DNA from: Platanthera guangdongensis
Lineage: Eukaryota; Streptophyta; Magnoliopsida; Asparagales; Orchidaceae
Length of the DNA: 64,000 nt
Direction of reading: 5' to 3'
Assembly (NCBI GenBank): GCA_039583875.1
Contig: CM077159.1
Span: 98,879,707 to 98,943,706 of the forward strand
Shown here: positions 19,915 to 30,608 of the stretch, piece by piece
How the letters are laid out: each line of letters begins with the position of its first letter
How positions within the stretch are numbered: position 1 is the stretch's first letter
Position numbers and translations under genes: made by a program
The notes under the pieces: generated by a model
What the model was told of the DNA's origin: nothing
Databases searched by the model: none
The model's input: the letters and a program-made list of their open reading frames with translations, nothing else

Positions 19915-22205
19915 ATGGCGCCTAAGCTAGAGGAGAACGTCAACGAAGGATATGAGCTGGTGCCATACCAGAGGTAATGCAACAAGCTGCAGGAAGCAAG
20001 ATAAATCATATGAGAAGGATGGATCTGAGGATCTTTTCTAGATGGGACAGGGTGTTGTCAAAGGAAATGCCAACCCCTGAGAAGACAGGTTTTGAGAAAG
20101 AAATTCCTCCCAAGAAGAAAAGGAAGACTGCTTCAGTGGTTCAAGAGTCCACTAGCAGTTCTGATAGTGAAGAACAAGTTGTCTTCACTCCAGATGAGCA
20201 TGAGGAAGAGCCTGCTGTAAAGACTCCTGCTCCTCAAGAGGATGCTGAGATCCAGGGGGAGCTACCTCAAGCTAGCCCCATCCACAAGGATCAAAGCCAG
20301 GGGGAGCTTCCAGTTGTAGAAGAACCCTCTACACTTGAAAGTGAACAAGCCACCAACATCATACTAGAGGTAATCACTGAACTAAACACTTTAGATTTTT
20401 CTATGGAAGATACTGATTTGTCTGATGATCATCAACAAACTCAGTTGAATAGTCAAGTTCCAGATGCTGTTAGAGAAGACACATCTGCTGTACTAGAAGT
20501 GGTTCCTGATCCAGTGGTTGAAGAGCCTAGAATTACTCCAGCTCCTTCACCACAAGAGTACACTATGGAGGATTTATTTTTAAATCTGGATCAAGTGGAT
20601 TTTGACAAAGAACTTACTGCTGCTGAAAAAGAGAATGCTGATGTTGAGGGGGAGCAGATGGACATTCTGGAAGAGCCTATAAGGCAAGAAACTGAGAAGG
20701 CACAAGATGTGCAAACTGAAAGGCTTCCAAGCCCTAAGGAGAGGGTTGACATAACTAGCTCCTCAGAATCTGAAGATGAGGAGGCTACAAGGGCTAAGAA
20801 AAAGAAACTTTATGTCTTCAAAAGAAGGAGTCAAAGCTATAAGAAGGCCTTGTAGACTGTTGTTCCACAGTCTATAGTTCAGCAAGCACCATCAGTTGAT
20901 TATAGTGCACTGATGGTTGCAATGCAAATTAAACTGGATGAGCACAGGCAGGCAATAGAGAAGTATGTGGATGAAGGGCAGAAATCATTACAGTTTGATC
21001 TGGCCCAGGACATCAAGTCTATAAGGTTTGAAATGAACCTAAACAAGAAGGAGATGACTGACTGCTTCCACAAGGGTGGGAATGCAGTAGTCTATCTTGC
21101 AACTCACCAGGAAAAGATAAAGGCACAAGTGGATGACATAGCCTTGAAACAAGGTTATGTTCTTGAAAATCAGCTAAGAATGAATGACAACCTTACTGAA
21201 TCCCACAATGCCATAGTTACAGAACTCAAGAATCTGGCTGCAGGACAGACTCCAGCTATAGCAAAGGCAGATTTTGACAAAGTATTTCTAGAAGAAATCA
21301 CTGCTCTTAAGACTGCCATCCAAGATTCACAGAAGCTGATAACTGACAAACTCCAAAGGTTAAAACCCTTCTTCAAAGATGGAGTCAATTACTTGGATAA
21401 TCAGGTGAGATTTCAAAAGGATGATGTGAGAGATCATATTGAAAGAGAAGTCATAAAGGGGGAGAGAGTGTTAGTCAAGGCAAGCTCTGATCATGTAAAA
21501 TGGATATCAAATTCAATCAGGGCTACACTAGGATACCCTCCTCTCTGTGATGATGACAATGTGGCAGAATCTGGAATTCAACCTGGAATTCAACCTGCAT
21601 ATCTAGGAGGAGAGCAACCAGAAGTAGCTCAAGTCATTTATCCTCCTCCAGATTTTGAAATGGTGCATGCTGATGTACAGACCATGTACAGCCCACCTGG
21701 GGGCAAGGACAATGTGATTATTGAAAAGGTTGTTCAGCCTATTTCTGAAGCCATGCAAGAGGCATTACAGAAAGAAGAAGAGACAAGATTGTCAAAGAAG
21801 AGGTTTAGGGAACAAGCTGAGCAAAGACCAGACTTTGAGCAGTGGAGCCCTACCTCTAGAAACATTATATTAACTGTCTGGAAAGCTGCCAAGGATAACA
21901 TTCAAGACAGGAACAAATGGTTCTCTGAAGCTGAATGGAGAAAACATGAAACCAGACAGGAGGCCATTGTCCAATACAGAAGGAAGGCAAAGATGGGAAA
22001 GCTACCTCCTACTGCTCTGGAGCCTAGCAAGTACTTTCCAAAGCCATACCATTATTTTGAAAGACAGAAGATCAAAGCTGAAGAGCTTAAGAAGAAAGAT
22101 CTGAAAGGCAAGAAGCCTGCTGATGCTGAAACTGCTGTTGCTCCTGTCCAAGCTAAAGTTCAAGCTGGCAAAGGCATAGTAATTAAGGAGCCAGAACAAA
22201 AATAG
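19915..22205 (+). pseudogene. Sirevirus ORF3 (env-like position), element 2
   Basis: ATG 19915 (MAPKLEENVNEGYEL) matches element 3, but about 555 bp present there (47413-47970) are deleted here, apparently between two GCTGGT copies, shifting the frame at about 19960. The remaining frame runs 19977-22205 with a TAG at 20853-20855. Visible parts: an acidic Glu/Pro-rich region (20090-20740) with ELPQ/EGEQ motifs, basic KRRSQSYKKAL, a coiled-coil-like middle (20910-21400), the conserved EVIKGERVLVKA...WISNSIRATLGYPPLCDD, and a basic tail ending GKGIVIKEPEQK. No signal peptide or membrane segment is seen. Function unknown. Confidence 0.8.
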
Positions 22206-22509
22206 ATTTAGATTTTCTTGAAGTTTACCTTGTAATCTTTTGGATGTAAAACATTTTGTGAACTTCTGAAAATGTATAAGACAGAGATTAGAACAATATA
22301 TGATTAATATTTTTCATGTGTGTTCTGTGAATATGTCTATGTCTATTTCTTATTTGTTCTGTAATGATGAATTTGTATACATGTGAAATTAATACATGTT
22401 TATGTTTACCCTGCTGTACATTATCCTGCTTTACATCATTTTGTAATTTTAATTATGAATGGTGTATATCATTGACTAAGGGTTATGACTTCTCCAAATA
22501 GGGGGAGAT
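22206..22509 (+). other. 3' untranslated region and PPT of element 2
   Basis: AT-rich, non-coding, ending in the PPT AAATAGGGGGAGAT (22496-22509) immediately before the 3' LTR. Confidence 0.88.
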
Positions 22510-24589
22510 TGTTGGGTACATTGGTTTAAATGTACCTGATTTGAAGAAGCCTCACCCAACTCAATGATATACATCAAAATGTATTTGATGTGTTTTTGAG
22601 TTACTTGTGCAGGTTAAGTATTTGCAGGACTGAAGCAAAAATTTCTAAGTCCATGTGTCGACACCTAGAGGGAAAGTGTCGACACTTAAGAAGACTTGTG
22701 TCGACACCCAGACAAGCAGTGTCGACACTTGGAGTCATTGTGTCGACACCTGGGATGCAGAGTCGACACCAGACACAAAGTGTCGACACAAGGAGCTATG
22801 TCGACACTCAGTGAAGAAAAGTGCAGTAAAGTTGTGTTGACACTTAACAGCAGTGTCGACACCCAGTGAAGCTGTGTCTACACCAGAAAGTGTCGACACT
22901 TGGAGATGTGTCGACACTCAGCAAAAGTCAGCAGAGACTAAGGTAAAGTGTCGACACCAAGAACAATGTGTCGACACTCAACAGAAGAGTTAGCACTTGA
23001 AGTAAGTGTCGACACCAAGAACAATGTGTCGACACTCAGCTGAAGACTCAACACTTGAAGAAAGTGTCGACACATGGAGCTGTGTCGACACTTAGCAAAG
23101 AACAGAAAGATCGACAAAATATTCTAAGTACAAGTGTCGACACTAAGGAGATGTGTCGACACTCAGCTGAAGTCTCAACAGAAGAATCAAGTGTCGACAC
23201 AAGGAGCTATGTCGACACTCAGCAAGTATCAACATAGAAGACTATGAGTCAACACCAAGAAGCAGTGTCGACACTTGACAGATTCAACACATGAAGATGT
23301 GTCGACACAAAGGACATGTGTCGACACTTAGAAGAATTCAGCAAAAGATAGAAGATCAAGTACTTGTGTCGACACTCAATTTCAGTGTCGACACATGCAG
23401 AAGAAACTGTGTCGAGACATAGAATCTACAACACAAGGAGTTGTGTCGACACCTTGTAGACTTGTGTCGACACTTACACAACATGTGTCGACACTTGGTT
23501 TATAAGTGTCGACACTTAAAGACAGAAAGTCTCGACACTTTCAGACAGTTAGAGAACTTTCAAGAATTGACTGGATGACTTGACAGCTGTCGTTCCAGCC
23601 GGTCTACAGCACCTGTCAGAGATGTTAGAATTCAGTTATGGACCGGTCCAGCCGGTCACCATGGAGAAGGCCTATAAATAGGCTCATACAGTCTACTGAA
23701 ACTGTTGTTGAAGTTGTTGAAGCAATTCAAGGAAGTGGTTCACAGAGTTATTTCATTTATTTGATCAAGTATCAAATCAAGAAGATCTAGCTGTCCAAGT
23801 GCAGATCTAAGAAGTTGGAGAGAGAGGGCTTCATCCAAGAAATCAGCCATTGGAACTAGGCTGAGAAGAAGGATTCAGATTCATTCTGGATCTTAAGAAG
23901 CAGAGGTCAAGGATCAACTGCAGAAGGAATCAGTCTTATTCGGTTCTACTTTCAAGAAGCTTTGAAGAAACCTAAGTCAGATTGAATACAGCTGAGTTCT
24001 TCCAAGAAATCATCAAGAAACTCATAACTCCCCTCTCTTGTCTTTGGGTTGTTGAGTAAATATTTGTAAAATCATTTTTATCTTGTAGGATCCTTTGGAT
24101 CTGAGTGATTGTAAGCCTGAAATTATAAAGGATGAGGGTATGGCTTGAGAGCCTGAGTGTAGGAGATTGAAATCTCTGAGTGTAGGCCTTGTTGGCTGAG
24201 TGTAGGTCTTGTTGGCTGAGTGTAGGCCTTGTTGGCTGAGTGTAGGCCTTTGTGGCTGAGTGTAGGCTTTGTGGAAAAGCTGAGTTGTAGGGTCTTGGTC
24301 CTGAGGTGTAGGAACCAGTTTGGGTTCTGAGACAGTGGTGAAGTTTGGCTGAATCTAGTACACTGCTAGATAGGCGAAGGGGGAAAGTGGATGTACCCAA
24401 ATCTTGGGGAACCACTATAAATCTCTGTGTCTACTGTGCTGTGCTGTGTTTTGCTGTGTATGCTGTGTGAATGCTGTGCAAAAGTATAGTAGATTCTGTG
24501 ATAGAACTGTTTGTTGCCATTAAAGTTTAAAAAGAAATTGGTCACCTATTCACCCCCCCCCTCTAGGTGTTTAGGTAGTATATCTTTCA
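22510..24589 (+). repeat. 3' LTR of element 2 (2080 bp)
   Basis: A close copy of 11990-14074. Differences are mostly C/T or G/A changes, several at the CpG of the palindromes (for example GTGTTGACAC at about 22835). The array spans about 22653-23540, TATA 23673-23680, GTAGGCC repeats 24172-24272, conserved block from 24386. Followed by TSD GTACA. Confidence 0.95.
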
Positions 24590-24647
24590 GTACATGTCTT
24601 TCCTTTATATAATTTCGTGGACGAAATTCTTTTAAGAGGGGGATAGT
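24590..24647 (+). promoter_or_regulatory. 3' tail and polypurine tract of gypsy element G1
   Basis: After the second GTACA the gypsy sequence resumes: AATTTCGTGGACGAAATTC followed by AAGAGGGGGATAG, then TGTAAC. This is the typical end of a chromovirus-type Ty3/gypsy element. It proves that 11030-11989 and 24590-26947 were one element before element 2 inserted. Confidence 0.9.
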
Positions 24648-26947
24648 TGTAACGCCCCGAAACTCAAAGGAGCAAAGGGGGACGTTTTGGGCCAGTTTGG
24701 GTTCTGGCAGTAGGCACACGGCATGGGACACGGGCGTGTCCCAGGGCGTGTCAAGCCTGTGTCGACACTCTATCGGGAAGTTGACACTTTGGTCTCGACA
24801 TTGTGTCGAGACTGGGCACACGGCCTGCGACACGGGCGTGTCGCAGGGCGTGTCGACCCGTGTCCATACTTAGCCGCGAAGTCGACACTCTGCTTTGACG
24901 AAGTGTCGAGACATGGCACACGGCCTGCGACACGGGCGTGTCGCAGGGCATGTCGACCCGTGTCGACACTCGTCCCGGGAAGTCGACACTTTGGTGTCGA
25001 CAATGTGTCGAGACAAGGCACACGGCCTAGGACACGGGCGTGTCCAAGGCCGTGTCATCAGGTCGACGATCTTTGCTCGACGAAGTGTCGAGTGTCGAGA
25101 CCGTGTATACGTCCTGGGGTCCAGGCGTGTTGAGGTGACACGGGTAAGGACACGGGCGTGTCCTAGAACCCGTGCAGTGCTCGGGTTGATTTTGGAGAAA
25201 AATGATGGGGTACACGGCCGGCCACACGGCCGTGTCAGGTGGAACACGGGCGTGTCAGCTCGAACACGGGCGTGTTTGATACCCGTGTGAGGTTCCAGGT
25301 GATTCGATTTTGACAGAGAATGAGGCACACGGCCCTGGACACGGGCATGTGTCAGGCCGTGTTCGGTCCAGATTGGGCATTTCAGTCCCGAATCAAAGCC
25401 GTTCGTTTCCATATTTTGAGATCCAACGGCTGGGGGTTGTTCCTGAAGGGATATACCCGGGATTGGACTTAGAAACCCTCACTTTTTCTTAAGTGTTATC
25501 TTTCTAAAACCTTAGAGAGAGAGGAGAGCCAAGGGAGGAAGAAGGAGCTAGACCCCGCCATTGGAGGAGCTTCGAAGCTCCGAATCGCGAGCCGACTCCG
25601 GATCCACGGAGGCAAAGCTAGTGCGGTGCTTTTCATCCGATTACTTTTCAATGGCACCAAAGAGGAACACTAGGGTAACGATCCTCATCTTGAGCATGAG
25701 TAGCTCTCTTTCTTTGCATAGGAAGCCCGCTTTCGTGAGTTTGCGGAGAGTTGGAGGTGTTCCTTTGGGTAGATATGTGAAGTCCCCGTTGTTTAGAGTC
25801 CGTAAGCGAGAACGGACATAGGCATGATGTGTGAAGCCTACCCGGACATGTTGGTCTGGATCGATGATGTTGCATTGCATAATGCCGGAGAAGACTCCGT
25901 GCTATTGGTTGTTTTTCGGGTTTTCTACATGGTAGATTGCAGCAGGGAGCCTTGGAGACTAACCCAAAGGTGCACCCGGAAAACTAGGCGGATACGAGAT
26001 CTTGCCAACTTGGTGGCCTGAGCGTCAACTTGAACATAACCGGGTTATGTGAATTGTGATGGATATGGGACTCGGTGGAAGTTTGACCCGCGCATATGAC
26101 TTAAATTGTCGTTGCGATGTGAGCACGGGTTAGATGGAACCGTACCCGTTCTATGTCGTTCGGTTAAAGAGACCTAAAGGCACGTGGCACTTACCGTTGG
26201 CATAGATTAGGGTCTTTGGCGGTTGATGACTTAAATTGTCGTGACCCAGACCAAGAAGACAAATTGCTCATAGGTTTGGCCGTCCAAGTGGCGGTGGTGA
26301 GTCCGGCTTTAATTGACGTGACATCGACCGGTTCACCGAGAATGTGCCCTGAGAGCACGGGGTGTGTGGCCGTGCGAGCCAACGTCTGTGATGAAATGGC
26401 TATATGTTTATATTGCTCGCTTATGCTAATGAAATGCAGGGAAGGAGCATCGCCGCCCCGAGTTGGGGGCGGGATCGTTATAATTTGGTCAGCATTGCTG
26501 ACCGTTGCCTTGTTTTGCCACCGTGCGGTGGTATGTTGCTTGCAGGTGCAGCTGGACCAAGCGGTCAATAGCGGGCTAAAGCCCGAATGCGAAGCCAGCC
26601 ATTGAAGGCCTAATTGGAAGTGTTTACTGCTTTATTCATGTGTGACCGGCCTGCGTGCCGTGGTTTGTAAAACATGTAATTTGAAGCGAAACAGTTTGTA
26701 AGGCCTTAAGGCTTATTTTGGGTATTTTGTATAACATTCCTATTTTATATTAGTGGACATTCGTGCTTTAATGCTGGGTTCTTTGTTACAACTTTTGTAT
26801 AATGCTTCCGCTAGAATGCTCTGTGTAGGACGTTGAGATTGGTTGGATGGTTTCCATAAGTAACCACCCGGTCTGTCTGTAGTATATGGCGTCGGGCCCC
26901 GGCCGGACCTACTGCTATATGCTATGTGACGGATAAGGGGTGTTACA
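24648..26947 (+). mobile_element. 3' LTR of Ty3/gypsy element G1 (2300 bp)
   Basis: Starts TGTAACGCCCCGAAAC directly after the PPT and ends GGGGTGTTACA. It is closely related along its length to the solo LTR at 43328-45630 and more distantly to 3709-5670. U3 holds a GACACGGGCGTGTC and GTGTCGACAC array (24712-25350). The downstream flank starts TGGGT; the left end of G1 is missing, so the TSD cannot be verified. Apparent ORFs inside are not supported. Confidence 0.92.
24712..25350 (+). repeat. GACACGGGCGTGTC / GTGTCGACAC palindrome array in gypsy U3
   Basis: About eight near-palindromes GACACGGGCGTGTC or variants (24728, 24823, 24932, 25030, 25148, 25241 and others), interleaved with TCGA-centred sites. 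At least two are perfect GTGTCGACAC (24759-24768, 24960-24969), the same 10-mer as in the copia elements. Confidence 0.85.
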
Positions 26948-27461
26948 TGGGTACGGTTGGTTGGGCATCTTGGGGGTCACTTGACCCTTAGTTAGGGCAC
27001 TTTGACCACTTTAGGGCTAGGGTTGACTTGAGTCAACTTAGTCTCTTTAGTTGACCCCAATGGGTCCTTGGTGACCAATTGACCTCCCTTAGGGCATGGA
27101 AAGGTCTAGGTGGGTCCCTTTGGCCAAGGGGATGTCAATTGGGCATGGGTGAGCTTAGTTTGACCTAATCAAGGCTTGGGTTGATTTTGGTCAACTTGAC
27201 CTTTTAAGTTGACCCTAGTGGGTCCATATGGCTCTAATTGACCCTATAATAGGTCAGTGGTGTTGTGGTGGGGTCATGGAGTCAAGTTGAAGCCTTATGA
27301 TCATCCCTATGCTAGTAATTTCAATTCTACTATTTGTATACCAAGGTGATCTCACCAACATTCCTAGATTCACTTGGTCTTCTTGGGCTTCCTAGGGTAT
27401 TGTCATGACCTAGTCATGACAAAACCACTCCTAGGAGTCTAATTGTTTGAGGGATGTTACA
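26948..27461. other. LTR-like remnant rich in TTGACC motifs
   Basis: No ORF. Around ten TTGAC/GTCAA motifs between 26975 and 27245, including the inverted pair GGTCAACTTGACC near 27190. The segment ends GGGATGTTACA, like the 3' end of a gypsy LTR, so it may be the remaining right part of an older LTR. Its left boundary is the end of G1. Confidence 0.4.
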
Positions 27462-27823
27462 TGGACCCTTATAGCTCTAGAGTCGATGGTGTTCCACCAG
27501 ACGATCCAGACCTTGAGGTCTTGAGCTCCTCTCCCCCACCCACCCAAGGTTCCTCTTGAGGAGGCTTCTGCTCTGCCTCTATCAAAGGGTAATCATGTCT
27601 CATATTCTTTGGCAACAATGAATAACACGGTGATTTTATTTTTTGGATTTAATTTGTTTGGTTGTTTTTTACTCATCTTATCTTGTTGTAGATTGATGTG
27701 CAAGCTCAGATTATTCTGACATGGAATGATTATTATGTCAGGTTGAAGAAAGAGTATTTTCCACTCCAGGAGAAGTTGCAGGGAATGGAGAGTTCTCTTC
27801 CTGATTTGAGAGGGAGTCAAGAT
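27462..27823 (+). pseudogene. Possible gene or ORF fragment with an intron-like gap
   Basis: Coding-like DNA at 27462-27588 (MDPYSSRVDGVPPDDPDLEV...) is followed by a GTAATC donor-like site, about 100 bases of T-rich DNA, and the acceptor TTGTTGTAG at 27684-27692. A second coding-like stretch follows (IDVQAQIILTWNDYYVRLKKEYFPLQEKLQ). This is the layout of two exons around a short plant intron. I do not recognise the product. It could be a captured gene fragment or part of a DNA transposon; it ends at the LTR-like boundary at 27824. Confidence 0.3.
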
Positions 27824-28392
27824 TGTAATGCCCTGCCCATCATGAAGAATATAACAGAAGGTCTGGTTGGGGACCCACGCCATATTCCATAAATAGATGA
27901 AAGCGGTACAAAATTGAAATACAAAACATTATCACATCCTAACACAAGAGTTGCATTCTAGCAAAAGCAAAGGAGTAAACATAACCCACAACATAGAATG
28001 TCCACTATATATAACTTTGGAATGAGTGTTTATACAACTTTTGGCCTTAAGGCCTCACATGAGTACACAAAAAGAGTGATTTGCATACATCGGCACATGG
28101 TCTGGCAACACATGAATGCAGTAAACAAACACTTCATCCTTCGAGGGCCAACATCGCAAAAAGGCTTCAGCCCGTTACTTCCCACTCGGTTCACCAGTAC
28201 CTGCATAAGTCCACCCCACAAAGACGTGGCAAAACAAAGCAACGGTCAACTTTTAGCTAACCACAAGTATAATGACCGCATTCCCGGGGCGGTGGTACTC
28301 CTTCCCTACAAGCAAGCAGTATGTCATTTTATATAATTTATTAACCATCACAGACGTAGGCACGCACGGCCACACGTCCCGTGCACTTAGGG
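27824..28392 (-). mobile_element. Ty3/gypsy LTR fragment, minus strand
   Basis: TGTAATGCCC...AATATAACAGAAGGTC matches the terminal part of the minus-strand solo LTR at 3709 (TGTAACACCCC...ATATAACAGAAGGTCC). Further matches include the Cys/Gly-coding-like block near 28090 and CCGTGCACTTAGGG near 28380. It is cut at 28392 by the LTR of G2, which appears to have inserted into it. No PBS adjoins its end at 27824. Confidence 0.65.
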
Positions 28393-30386
28393 TGTAACAC
28401 CCTAAGTTTCTTGAAGTATGAAATGGTTTCGTGAGATACCGCCCGAAGGTAGGGTTAACGCCAGCGATAGCGAAGCTATTTAAGACGGAATACCTTTCTG
28501 GGAGGTACACGTAGCGGTAGCGATACCACGTAGCGTTAGCGTCAGGAACCGTAATGATACAATGCATCATCTACCATGCGGTTATAGGTTGTTATCACGC
28601 GGCGGTAACAGGGCACTAATGGCGTGGCCATGTGTCGGCCTGTGAATGGAGATTTTGCGCGGTGGATTGCGGAAAAAGCGGTCTTTTGAGGTACTGTGCA
28701 GTGGTAGCTCAGTTTAAAGCCTAGGAAGTGGCATTTTCACTTCATTTCTTTTGAAGCTTTGTTCTGAGCGGCTGGAGCAGGGAGAGGAGAGTCATATGAA
28801 GGAGATCTCACCATTGTTGGAGCTTCGAAGCTCCGATTCATAAGCCGAGTTCAGATCTATGGAGGCAAAGCTGTAGCAGTCATTTTCATCTGGCTAGAAT
28901 AACCCGCATGGCGCTGAAACGAACTTCAAGAGTAACGATCATCTTCCTTGGACATGTGAAGTCCTTTATTTTGGCATGTGAGGGTAGACGCTCCACATGC
29001 TTATGGAAGCAATTTTCCCGATGGGTTGATCTATGTATCCCCATTAGTTTTGCATTTAGAACCGAAAAACAAGTACAAAATATGCATGTTGTGTGAAGCT
29101 CATCCGTACGGGTTGGACTGGATTGTTGATGATTGTTTGTCTGCCGGAGAAGACTCCGTGGTAGTGTATAATTTTCGAATTCATGCGGTGTGCAGATGGC
29201 TGCAGTGAGAGTACTAGAGTAGGTATCCAGGAAAACACCTATTCAGGGGAAGAAATAATAGTCTGCCCCCTACCACGCAGCGGTAGCTCTACCACAGACG
29301 ATAGCTCCCAGTGAGCATTTGTTCTGTGAGGCCTGTCTCGTGGAGACCCGGGGGCCATTGTTTGTGAGTTCTATCTTGTGGAGACCTGGGGGCCACTATT
29401 TTTGAGGCCTATATCTTGGAGACCTGGGGGTTATTGCGTGGAGCTGAGAGCATGAGGGTCCCAGCTTAGGCGGTCGTGAGTGCTAGACTAGGATCATAAC
29501 TGAGTTATGAATCGTACATATGGGAAAGGGGATGTTGTCCCACATCGTGGCTTGCGAGCCTGACAATTTGAGCAGAGAAATAGCTGAACTGCACCCAACC
29601 CTATGGTGTTCGACTTGGAGTGAGTCAAAGTGTGTATCTTGTGGATCATCATGACTTTATCATGACATAGAGGCATTGTCTTTGGCTTCGGCCCTGAAAG
29701 ACTAGAAAGCTCAAGCGTTGCTGACCGTCGCAAAGAACGGAGGTGTGACCCTTTGAGGTCCGGTGCATCGCGAATGTGCCCTGATAGCACGAGGTGTTGG
29801 ATGGCTGTGCCAACAACTGTGGCGAATGGTGCTTAAGTTGTTTGTCCTTACAGCCGATATATAAATATTTTAATTCCTGCGGGGAAGGAGCACCTCCACC
29901 CCAAGTGAGGGGTGGGGTCGTTATAGTTTGGTCAGCTAATACTGACCATTGCCTTATTTGTCAACCTTTGGGAGGAATGTTTTTGTGCAGGTGTAGCTGA
30001 GCTGAGCGGGAAATGGCAGGCTAAAGCCCATGATTGCTAAGCCAGCCCTCGAAGGCCAAAGCGAAGAGTGTTTTATTTTGCTGCTCATGTGTGGCTGACC
30101 TGCGTGCCGAAGTATGTAGAATGTTATTATTGGAGGAAACTTTGTAAGGTCTTAAGGTCATAACTATTTGTGTATCTGTTTTTCCATTCCTTTTTGGCTT
30201 AGTGTACATTCACATGGTTTGGTTCTTATTTCAATCTTAATTTACATCTGTTAGAATGCACTCTGAGTTAGGATGTAGGTTTTGATGATGGTTTCAATAA
30301 GTAACTCCAATAACTGTTCGTAGAATTTGGCGTGGGGCCTCGATCGGACTTTCGGTTATATCCTATGTGACAGATGTGGTGTTACA
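28393..30386 (+). repeat. 5' LTR of G2 (1994 bp)
   Basis: Starts TGTAACACCCTAAG, ends GTGGTGTTACA, followed by ACT and a PBS. The distal half resembles the G1-type LTRs (GGGAAGGAGCACC near 29881, GTTATAGTTTGGTCAGC, GGCCTGCGTGCC-like near 30090). The U3 is different, with scattered GCGGTAGC/GCTACCGC-like motifs (28430-28720 and near 29270). Confidence 0.85.
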
Positions 30387-30389
30387 ACT

Positions 30390-30402
30390 TGGTATCAGAT
30401 TC
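30390..30402 (+). promoter_or_regulatory. Primer binding site of G2
   Basis: TGGTATCAGATTC, four bases after the LTR end. It matches tRNA-iMet over the first ten bases and diverges after that. Confidence 0.75.
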
Positions 30403-30608
30403 TGGTGTTGATATTTCTTATTTGAATTCGTGAGTGAATTCTTTTAAGTGGTGGAGAGCACATGTATGTGCATTACCGTTATAACATGAAAGAACCCATG
30501 AATTTCCACTTAGGAATGAAAATACACAAGTTTAAGGAACCTGCATGTTCCTATAATTGCTTTTTGGCAATATATTTGGTCACCTAATTGAATGTTTCAC
30601 GATTATAG

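Larger units (their letters stand above)
11990..24589 (+). mobile_element. Complete Sirevirus (Ty1/copia) element 2, 12,600 bp, TSD GTACA
   Basis: Both LTRs (11990-14074, 22510-24589), PBS, PPT and the order gag, protease, integrase, RT, RNase H, ORF3 are present. The perfect duplication GTACA flanks it (11985-11989, 24590-24594). The target is the 3' non-coding tail of gypsy element G1. By eye the first 400 bases of the LTRs differ by about 2%, so this is a fairly young insertion, yet every ORF is broken, so it cannot move on its own now. Confidence 0.95.

Noticed and set aside
24546..26605. ORFs up to 180 codons in the G1 LTR, and the equivalent ones at 43344-45252
   Set aside because: GC-rich palindromic U3 produces long frames on both strands. 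Reading frames are not kept between the two LTR copies.
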